DNA of 64,000 nt from Undaria pinnatifida (lineage: Eukaryota > Sar > Phaeophyceae > Laminariales > Alariaceae): positions 1,054,001 to 1,118,000 of the forward strand of contig JABAKD010000018.1 of NCBI GenBank assembly GCA_012845835.1, given 5' to 3'. The notes below the pieces were generated by a model. It searched no databases. It was not told the origin of the DNA and was given only the letters and a program-made list of their open reading frames with translations. How positions within the stretch are numbered: position 1 is the stretch's first letter; each line of letters starts with the position of its first letter. A program made the translations under genes and the position numbers. Below, in pieces: positions 56,920-64,000 of the stretch.

Positions 56920-57625
56920 ACCATTAACATGTGAAAAAGTTGACGTACAGAGTTTGTCTTTGAAATTTTTTGGCATCTTCATTCAGCATGCAGGTAGCAA
57001 ATCTTGCCCCCATCCACCTCCGATACTCTCCCCCCTCGCCACTGACCCCTCTCTCCTTCTTTCCCCGCTGTCCGCACCACCGAAAAATATAATCCACGAG
57101 AGATATAAACACTACCCGACAGGTGATATAAACATTTCACATTTTGGACCACATATTCCATGCAGCAGCTTCAATTGATTTATGTGGTCTTTGAGTTTCA
57201 ATTATCGCCCACATCCCGCCTTCCTGCCGCCCCCACCATCGCCTACTAGCATTTACGCGTGAAATTGGCATATGATTCCTTTATACGATCTGTGCCCCCA
57301 ACATCGTCCCCCTCCTCTCACCCGTCGCACGACTACTACACATACACGATATACGTAGTGAAAATAACTGGTGGGTCCCACACACGGCTGTCAGATTTAA
57401 GTCCCACTCAAAAACGAAGTTTTAGTTGTTCCGCGCAGATTGATTAACATCACCCGGTTGGCCTTGGTACAAGCTAAGCTGTGGCTATGGGCGATTCCCT
57501 GACCTATATCCTCAATGAGGATACACAGACAGTAGTGCGCGCAATCGGAGTATCGCACACAACTTGCAAAGATGGGTTTGGGCGAACTCTGTGAAATCTT
57601 CCTCCTTACAGCCAGTGTGCTTTTG
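56920..57625 (+). repeat. Old, diverged plus-oriented family A/B copy
   Basis: C-rich B-like blocks (CACCACCGAAAAATATAATC and GCGTGAAATTGG), a worn module at 57388-57440 and a head with GACCTATATCCTCAATGAGG and GCGCGCAATCGGAGTATCGC can be followed. They are far more diverged than the 54-56 kb copies. Confidence 0.65.
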
Positions 57626-57716
57626 TTTTCGTGTCTTAAATTAGGCACGAGAAACTCCTCATGCAATGACCCCCTGCCCACCAATTATCGACCAAACCGC
57701 TCTGTATCTGTCTCAG

Positions 57717-57792
57717 GGAATCCACTACTTCGTCCAGTTGCACTTGGATGGAGCAGGCGTTAAGGAGTGTGACCATTGGCATGATGACGCCG
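57717..57792 (+). CDS. Tyrosinase-family protein, exon b (first copper-site His)
   Basis: The 76-bp exon lies between TCTGTCTCAG and a GCCG|GTAAGC donor. It reads GIHYFVQLHLDGAG then VKECDHWHDDA and ends one base into the next codon. The spacing from the YGDEYK of exon a, an early His in QLHL, and a C-D-H-W-H-D motif are those of the CuA half of tyrosinase/hemocyanin-type copper centres in this family. Joined to 59753 it restores Gly. It stands 92 bp after a family A repeat, yet the splice sites look intact. Confidence 0.8.
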
Positions 57793-58570
57793 GTAAGCTG
57801 CGCCGAACGGAATACCCAGATTAAATGAGCTACCGGCACTTTTTGGTGTCTCTATTCATGGTGACTTGTTTTTCGATTTGACTACGTGTTAACGACTTGA
57901 TGTTTTCCAGGCAAGTTTGAGTACCGGCCGCTGACTCGGCGGAATATGTATTTTACGCCTGCTTAGCGCCTCTATATTGCTGGTGTGTGCGGTCTCGGTA
58001 AATATGTTAAACAATTTTTAACTGTAGTGTTCCCTCTGTAGCACGGGTACTATGGCGGCAATCGGAGATTCTCTGCATGCTGCAACTGCGTGTTATTCCA
58101 AACTGTGCCAGCCGATTTCGGTTGGAGTTTTGGCGAGCAACGATCACTTCTAAACCGGCTCTATTGGTGAATGTCTACGTCATCAACCCAATGTCATACT
58201 TCAATGAAATTGTTTTAGAACGACGGGTGCGCAAAAGTGTGAAGGTTGGATCCCTCGGAACGGTCGTGCATACTGTGAACGTTAGTCACGTTTTAGATTT
58301 TGAGTGCTCCTCGTGTTGTGCAGTACGTGTCACGACAACAGTACGAGCGTTTGGGATAACCGGATTATACACAAGGGATGCTTGTGGACAAGTTTCGCGA
58401 GCATTTTTCCGTGTCATGAAATGCTCCATACGCTAAGGGACAATAAAAATATGCCTATGGGACATGCCACGGGACGTCGTATAGGATACTACACCATTTT
58501 TGGCGTTCGACAAAAGGGTCATGAGTATAATGTCAGATCATGCTTTTAACTTACATTGAGGTAAATCCCC

Positions 58571-58831
58571 GACCCAGGCTGGTCCCCTTTTGAGCCTTTT
58601 GTTTCAGGGGCTAGGGGTCACTAGCGCGCGAGTAACCCCTTTGTTCCTATGCAATCTTTCGTTTTCTTTATGTTTTACATTGACGAAATCAATCCGCAAT
58701 GCAAAGGTGATCTAAGCTGCGGCAAACCGAGTTCCTAAACCATCTTCATCCGTAGGGTACAGAGCTACTCGTGCGCGTGGCTCAAACACACTAGTGAAAA
58801 TGGGGGTACCCCCCCTACCGTAGCCTTGGTC
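58571..58831 (-). mobile_element. MITE-like element, family D copy 2
   Basis: Near reverse complement of 2443-2711 along its whole length: CCCCTTTTGAGCC, GCGAGTAACCCCTTTGTTCC, GACGAAATCAATCCGCAATG, and the end GGGGGTACCCCCCCTACCGT. About 15 bp of its own left terminal repeat is missing (GACCCAGGCT runs directly into GGTCCCC). Confidence 0.75.
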
Positions 58832-58879
58832 ACCCACAGTCGTTGGAAAACAATTTCTTCGTCATATTTTTTTTTTTGT

Positions 58880-59215
58880 CGAACCCTTGCCCCCACGCCC
58901 TTGAAAAATTTACCCGCCCTTCAACGGTTATTCGATTCACTGGATTCACTTGCTAAAATGATGCATTTCCTTCCACAGCTGCCAGATTCTGTGCCCCTCA
59001 AAAACGTTTTTGTTTTTTCCGCGCACAGACATACTAACATCACCTTGTTGACCCTGACAGCTACATTGTAGTTCCAAGAACAATCGCCGACGTATATCCT
59101 CAATAACGACACACAACCCGTAATACGTGCGATTGGAGTATCACACACAGCTTACAAATATGAGGTTCGACAAAATCTCCGATCTCACAGCTGGAGTGAT
59201 TTTTTTGTTTTATCA
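58880..59215 (+). repeat. Family A arm, plus orientation, moderately old
   Basis: GATAAACTGATGCATTTCC-like lead (TAAAATGATGCATTTCCTTC), the module with CCGCGCACAGACATACTAAC, and a head ending CTCACAGCTGGAGTGATTTT. No long C tract is left. Confidence 0.7.
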
Positions 59216-59412
59216 TTTTTTTGGCCAACTAGCTAAGCCGTGAGAGTGTTCATCGAATCAAACATAAATATTCATGTTCCTCCACGCCCTCAGCTTTTAG
59301 CGACGTAAGGATGCTTTTCCCCAAGAGCAGAGCCGTATACACTACTTGGTGTACACACCTACCATAACATGCGACTCAGGGTCAAGTCTACGGTGGGAGG
59401 GGTGGTGACTTA

Positions 59413-59688
59413 GGGCCAAGGCTACAGTGGGAGGAATACATCTAGGGGCGATGTTTTGCAGTGACTCGGGGGCGCTCGCGCAGGTAACCCCTTGCTGATT
59501 ATTAATCTTAATCGTTCAAGCTGAGTTGTAATCTGAGCGGCATGAATGCGCAATGGCATGGTAAGTTCCTCTGCGCCAAATACAAACTCCCCACGTCTTT
59601 GTGTCCGGGGTGTGTCGTTTTACTGGTTTGATTGTACCTCAAATACGGAGGCCAAAGTGGGGGTAACATTCCTACCGTCGCCTTGGTC
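59413..59688. mobile_element. MITE-like element, family D copy 3
   Basis: It starts GGGCCAAGGCTACAGTGGGA and ends ATTCCTACCGTCGCCTTGGTC, inverted ends typical of family D. Another D-like end (GGGTCAAGTCTACGGTGGGA) lies just upstream near 59381, so two insertions may abut. It ends 64 bp before a coding exon. Confidence 0.65.
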
Positions 59689-59752
59689 ATACATGGAACC
59701 TGTCGCGCTGCGCACACGCCTTTTTTTCTGCCTGTTATCGCTCTGTATTCAG

Positions 59753-59854
59753 GAATCATGACCCACCACATAGGGTACACGCTGTTGTTCGAGCAAGCTC
59801 TTCAGATCGTCGATCCCATGGTCTCCATTCCTTACTGGGAGTACACAATCGAAT
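59753..59854 (+). CDS. Tyrosinase-family protein, exon c (CuA helix)
   Basis: After TCTGTATTCAG the exon reads IMTHHIGYTLLFEQALQIVD then PMVSIPYWEYTIE and reaches a GAAT|GTGAGG donor (59855). T-H-H-x-x-x-T-x-x-F-E-x-x-L-Q-x-V-D-P-x-V-x-x-P-Y-W-x-Y-T is the signature of the tyrosinase CuA region, with the third copper-binding His in the H-H pair. The phase (2 bases in, 1 base out) matches its neighbours. Without splicing the frame would run two codons further to TAG, so the donor is needed. Confidence 0.88.
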
Positions 59855-59933
59855 GTGAGGAGTAGTAGTACGGGAGAAACATGGGTGTCGAGACTGAACA
59901 TGGTTGAAAACAGCAAAATATCGAATAGTATGG

Positions 59934-60201
59934 AATGGTCCCACGTGACGTAGGGGTAGCAGGGTTTTACACAAAACGTTTCTTCTGGTTTGTTTGGCTC
60001 ACTCATGATTTTTTTTCGGAATTACCGATCCGTCAGATACTTGAACTAAAGTGCAACTTATTCGTGAATATCGAACAGAAATCAGTGTTGGTCCGGTTGC
60101 GCGAACGAACGATGTCGAAAGTCATGTTTTGAATGAGATATTGAGCTCCTCACTTTTAGGTACCAGGAACTTTTTTCTTCACCCCCTGCGTGGGGTGGCT
60201 A
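59934..60201. mobile_element. MITE-like element, family E copy
   Basis: It holds TGGTCCCACGTGACGTAGGG at the left, GGTCCGGTTGCGCGAACGAA and GAGATATTGAGCTCCTCACT in the middle, and CCCCCTGCGTGGGGTGGCT at the right, in E-family order. Confidence 0.6.
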
Positions 60202-60244
60202 TACATAGTCTATAGATATATACAAATGGACTATATAGATATGT

Positions 60245-60500
60245 CCCTCCCAAACACCGGTTTCAAATTTTCTAACGCACAGATTGGTTAACATCACCGT
60301 GTCGTCTTTGGTACACGATAAACGTTTGTAGTTCCAAAGGGATTCGCCGACCTGTATCATAAATGAGGCCACAACGCCCGTACTACGCACTATCGGAGTA
60401 ACACGCGCACAACTTGCAAAGATGATTGTCGACGAATTCTTCCATCTCACAGCTGGAGTGCATATATATTTTATTATAAAAATGAAAATACACTCCATAT
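60245..60500 (+). repeat. Family A: plus head meeting a minus head without spacer
   Basis: A worn plus arm (ACCTGTATCATAAATGAGGC, CAACTTGCAAAGATGATTGT, CTCACAGCTGGAGTGCATAT) ends at about 60472. Directly after it, TTATTATAAAAATGAAAATA and CACTCC give the start of a minus head up to 60496. This is the tightest of the three head-to-head junctions. Confidence 0.75.
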
Positions 60501-61278
60501 TTATTTGTGTAAGATCTAATATTATTTCGTCTGTCGTTCTGATCTCGAGGGGTCATATAAATGTTGTTGATAGCTCTCATCAAGTCTACGGTGGTAGAGG
60601 TGCACCATTCTTTTATTGGGCTCCTAAACTACTGCGGATGTGATAGAATAACCTACTTGTGGTTGCTAGCTATTCTACTTTAGACTATACTCCAGTCGAA
60701 CAATCATTTTGGAGGAACTGAAAGTGTAACCCGGTGTACAATCTGCGGGGCCTAGATATACGATCAAAACGGAAAACATCATCAAATCGGACGCGTGCTG
60801 CGATAGAGTTGGCAGGTTTTGGTATCAATACCAATAATTTCTTTTTCGTTCTTCATTAACCTGAAATGCAGTGAGCACCTTTGGCCCATTAATTCTCCCG
60901 CAAAAATATGTTCTTGGTCGTGCCTAGACGTGGATTTCGTTCATTCGGTTGCCCTTTCATGTTTTGTGAAGGCATAGTATTTTGGTAAAATCTGGAGCTC
61001 CTCATACGAACACCCTCAACAAAACTAAGTGTACACATCTCTAAAGTAGTATGATGATTCCGACTATTTTAGGTCAAAGGGGCCCGGTCATTTTTTCAAA
61101 AAATAGCTTAAAGTAGGTTGTATACCCCCTGTCATAGAACGCGTCCGGTGCGGCAACGCCCATTTGTGTAACCGCCAACTAATGCAAAATTGTATGTCCT
61201 CTAAGTGCTGAACAATTATTGAGTTCACAACCTCCTGCGGGTGGCTCCGTTGGGGACGCTTATATTTCGTGCTCACAG

Positions 61279-61406
61279 CCGCGCTTGGGTTTTCCTCTTA
61301 TGGAGAGTCCGATGTCTTCTCCGATGACTGGTTCGGGGCCGCTTCTCCACCCAACCCGTTGCACGTCGTCGAGAAGGGCCGCTGGGCTTACCTACCCGTC
61401 ATGGCG
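61279..61406 (+). CDS. Tyrosinase-family protein, exon d
   Basis: The exon follows TTTCGTGCTCACAG, completes a Ser codon with exon c and reads ALGFSSYGESDVFSDDWFGA, then ASPPNPLHVVEKGRWAYLPV, ending MA at a GGCG|GTGAGC donor. F-S-D-D-W-F-G followed by a G-R-W-A-Y-x-P-V block is the usual stretch after the CuA site in stramenopile-type tyrosinases. It ends in phase 0, which fits the next exon. Unspliced, the frame hits TAA within three codons. Confidence 0.82.
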
Positions 61407-63380
61407 GTGAGCTAAAATCAGGGAACCACTGCCAAGGTGTTGAACTTAACATTTGAGGCACAATAAAATGCTTTTATTATAATTGTACACAATAGTACGA
61501 GAATGTTCTTGATACTACTAATAAAGATGATGAAGGTGTTATGACCTTCAACACGAAATTTAGGTAAAAAGATCAACAACACTAAGAGTTGGTGTCTTAT
61601 ACCAGCTACTAGTGTATTACCTGGTGCATGATTATTCGTGTTTGGACGAGTGTAGAGTCGATGATTAACACGCCAAAGGTCACAGTAGAGGGTTTATGTT
61701 GGTTCAGGATTTTTTTCGGCAGTAGCTTGCTGTGTCTCGTGCGAATGACCCGACCCCCCTGTTTACTTGCGCAAGAACAATTTCGTGCCTCCAAACTTTC
61801 ACGATATAGATCCCCTATAGAACGGTCGGCTACGATTCAGTAATCTATTCGTGAGAACAGCTCAGACAGGCTTGATAAAACAGCGAGTATCCCCCTTACC
61901 GTTAGCAGCCTTGGTCACGGGATGTTCTTAAAAAACGCTTTTCCTGGCATTTCGTCGCGCATTGTCCGGAAAAAAAGCTGGTCGTACCCAACGAAATGGC
62001 AAAGTATCGAACACAACTAAAAAGGGAGCCTGCTACGATATAGATAGCATTTCTTTTTTTTTATTTGTTTTCGGAAAAGGGGGGGGGGTTAGCCCAAACT
62101 CGAAAGAATGGAATTCATGTTTTGAAATTTCCAAAGGTTTCTTACGCCATTTTTAGGGGCCTCAAGTCTGGCCCTCGAATTTCAACCTCACTATGCTCGA
62201 AAGTCTGTTTTTCGGGTGAGAAGGTTCACAGAGTTTTTATAGCAACCACCCTCTGGAGGCAAACAAGAGCCAGGGCACCTCCACCGTACGAGTAGCTCGG
62301 TTAAAATGTGTTTTTTGCAATGAATAACAAACACGATGGACGGTGTTGATTTGAATAACCACGGACATCACCAGTGTTCACTTTAACAACCAACAACTCA
62401 ACAAAGTGTTGAGTGTGTATCACTATGACTTTGTGGCTTTGGCTGGTTGCTGTCTTCGAGTAATATCATGGTGAGACGAGTTCCACGGTAAGGTGGGACA
62501 CTTTTAGAGCATCTCTTTGTAGCGGTTCAGGACGACGCGTGGTGCGCTGGTGTCCGCCCAACTGTTGTGTCAGTTTCGATCATGGCGCATACATCGCCGA
62601 CGAACCCATGGTATTTTTTATTTGACGGACATGACAAAGGTGAAGACACGGTTTGAATCTTAATTCCATATTTTGGCATCTAGTACTGAATTTACTCAAC
62701 CATTCACAATTTGTTTCAACTCGGTCTTGAAATTGGGAATATCCCCGCCAACATAGCTTTGGTCGTGGGTAGTTATTTTTTTACTGTAACACTGCTCCAG
62801 GTAACACGTTTAACATTGTCCAGAAATGCCGTTGGGTGCACTTACGCGTTTCGGCAGTGAGCTAAGAACAGTCAACAAAGAATATCTAAAACGATGATGA
62901 TATATTCATCACCACCAACAGAAGAAGGTATTGAATGTACTACGTCGTTTGTGGTTTTGGCGATCGGATGATTTGATTGCTTCTCCTGGCAACCCCGTGC
63001 TCACCCTTGTTGTTCGTATGATTTTCCACATCTCATTGTATTTTTCTGCGCTTGTTCCTGTTCTGAGCCTCGTTCTTGAACTGACTGATTACTAACGCTG
63101 TTTTACAGGGTGCGTGAGAGTCTAAGTCCACAAATCGTTCGGCCTCGTCCGCAGTGCGTGGAACGCCGCCTGGCTGCAGGACTTGCGTTGAAGCCGTTGT
63201 TCTTACTCTAAGTTTTTTTTTCCTGTTGCGTTCACTTTTGTCTACTTTTTTCTCTTGATGTCGGCTTGTAATTGATTGTTGTTTTGATGGTGTTGCTGCT
63301 GATGTTCTCGTTCGCGTTCGTTCCCTGTCTCGTTTCTTCATAGTTCTCTTTTCTTTCATAATTCAATCGCTGTTGTACAG
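61407..63380 (+). other. Intron of the tyrosinase-family gene with a dead exon copy
   Basis: No complete repeat is evident. Fragments with TACCGTTAGCAGCCTTGGTC (near 61898) and CCACGGTAAGGTGGGACAC (62483) recall families D and E. The decayed exon copy at 63111-63180 lies near its 3' end. Confidence 0.6.
63111..63180 (+). pseudogene. Dead duplicate of tyrosinase-family exon e
   Basis: TCCACAAATCGTTCGGCCTC and GTCCGCAGTGCGTGGAACGC align with 63396-63436 of the real exon (TGCACAACTCGTTCGGCCTC, CTGCGCAGTCCTTGGAACGC). It even keeps a good acceptor with a branch-like TACTAAC before CGCTGTTTTACAG. A 2-bp insertion and a TAA near its start make it unusable in frame. It lies 270 bp upstream of its intact partner. 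Confidence 0.7.
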
Positions 63381-63482
63381 AACGCCTGGGAGCATGTGCA
63401 CAACTCGTTCGGCCTCCTGCGCAGTCCTTGGAACGCAGACTCGACGCCGTTCGTCACCCGCCACAACACGACCAATGCGAAG
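63381..63482 (+). CDS. Tyrosinase-family protein, exon e (last one in the window)
   Basis: The exon follows CGCTGTTGTACAG and reads NAWEHVHNSFGLLRSPWN then ADSTPFVTRHNTTNAK before an AAG|GTGAGT donor. The N-x-x-G-L-L-R-S-P-W-N-x-x-x-x-P-x-x-T-R-x box is strongly kept in this tyrosinase branch. It is 34 codons in phase 0 at both ends, so it could be duplicated or skipped without shifting the frame. The CuB half must lie beyond 64000; I could not place a further exon in 63483-63948. Confidence 0.85.
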
Positions 63483-63948
63483 GTGAGTGGAGACGGTTGA
63501 CACGGTTGGGTAAGACACCCACGAGGCAATTACATAGTATTATCCATGTCTGTTTCTCGAGTGGTGACACCAGAATACAAAGTGTAACTCATTGGCGCTG
63601 TCATCGATGACCACGAAGATTGGCACAAGGTGCCGAAGTCAGTCCTACCATCGGTTCTTGATAATATGGATGCAGGGCCCCTGTCATGCGACTCGCCGAA
63701 CACCTCACGACACTTCGCGCTTGGTGCAAGCAATGTCTGCCGTGACTGCTTTTGTGAGAGCGTTTCGGCCCGTCACAAGCTCCTTAACTCATTGTCGTTG
63801 AAATATGGTGCACCGAGTGCTCATAGATACACCAAAAGGTTCCCCCCCGGGCTGTGGCTTTGGGGTTGGCGTAAGGAGATGGCAATATATGACGCAATTT
63901 GTACCTTTTGCGTAAGCGTTGCTTACAGAAGTGTATCGGAGCCATCCC
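63483..63948. other. Likely intron or next exon, not resolved
   Basis: Open frames cover 63592-63977 on + in two phases. One includes DNMDAGPLSCDSPNTSRHFA, but I cannot match it to the expected CuB part. Confidence 0.35.
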
Positions 63949-64000
63949 ACGATAGGGTTGCAGCAAAACGTCCCTGAGCTTCTTACATGAGGAACTCAAT
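63949..64000. mobile_element. MITE-like element, family E, cut by the window end
   Basis: GAGCCATCCCACGATAGGGT, AAACGTCCCTGAGCTTCTTA and CATGAGGAACTCAAT match the first 65 bp of the E element at 6376. Confidence 0.7.

Larger units (their letters stand above)
51876..57716 (+). other. Long intron of the tyrosinase-family gene, filled with repeats
   Basis: About 5.8 kb between two exons that join in frame. It contains a minus-oriented E fragment (52376-52440), the tandem family A array (54066-56440) and an old family A copy (56920-57625) only 92 bp before the next exon. Open frames inside (52802-53092, for example) lack motifs. Confidence 0.65.
57793..59752 (+). other. Intron of the tyrosinase-family gene with three repeats
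   Basis: It contains a family D copy (58571-58831), a family A copy (58880-59215) and a second D copy (59413-59688) ending 64 bp before the next exon. A 119-codon open frame at 58077-58436 has no known motif. Confidence 0.65.
59855..61278 (+). other. Intron of the tyrosinase-family gene
   Basis: It contains an E element (59934-60201), a family A head pair (60245-60500) and an E-like fragment near 60940-61010 (ATCTGGAGCTCCTCATACGA). Confidence 0.65.

Noticed and set aside
57934-58002. Possible exon after TTTTCCAG with GKFEYRPLTRRNMYF
   Set aside because: It runs into TAG and would break the in-frame join of tyrosinase exons b and c.
58077-58436. 119-codon frame between tyrosinase exons b and c
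   Set aside because: No similarity to the copper domain, no splice signals in the right phase, and exons b and c already join in frame.

Overview
The window reads as repeat-rich nuclear DNA of a eukaryote, most likely a stramenopile and plausibly a brown alga. Four things point that way. Short coding exons are bounded by GT-AG splice sites and separated by kilobase introns. There is a tyrosinase-family gene of the type known from brown algae and oomycetes. A tyrosine-recombinase retrotransposon resembles the DIRS-order elements common in stramenopiles, and a Ty3/gypsy chromovirus is present. I see no bacterial operons, rRNA genes or CRISPR arrays. The species call is inference.

Layout. About 0.6-6.0 kb (+) is a decayed retrotransposon with reverse transcriptase, RNase H and tyrosine recombinase remnants, interrupted by a small TIR element. 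From 6.0 to 13.7 kb there are several MITE-like elements, one exon of a Patched/NPC1-type transporter at 8.2 kb and a GAT-rich microsatellite at 12.6 kb. From 13,845 to 21,988 (-) lies a nearly complete but frameshifted chromovirus with two 431-433 bp LTRs, a 4-bp target duplication, gag, protease, RT, RNase H, integrase and a chromodomain. From 22.9 to 28.0 kb, and again near 31.5, 42, 46-47.7, 54-56.4, 57-57.6, 59 and 60.4 kb, sits one family of repeats made of A+T-ended 'heads', a recurring 45-50 bp module and long homopolymer G/C tracts. Heads face each other at three places, giving foldback-like palindromes. Two copies of an ~800 bp TIR element built from TCGAAAA motifs lie at 32.6 and 40.1 kb. 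Two copies of a 310-395 bp TIR element lie at 13.0 and 37.7 kb.

Host genes. The best gene is a tyrosinase-family gene on + whose exons I can join in frame: 51,741-51,875, 57,717-57,792, 59,753-59,854, 61,279-61,406 and 63,381-63,482. It continues past the window. Its introns hold almost every repeat family seen elsewhere. A dead duplicate of its last visible exon sits 270 bp upstream of the real one. A second, unidentified gene is represented by a well-bounded exon at 44,803-45,043, followed by two decayed copies of its 3' part. Most other long open frames are by-products of G/C tracts or of the retrotransposons.

Limits: boundaries of old repeats are approximate to about 10-30 bp, similarities are by eye, and no database search was possible.
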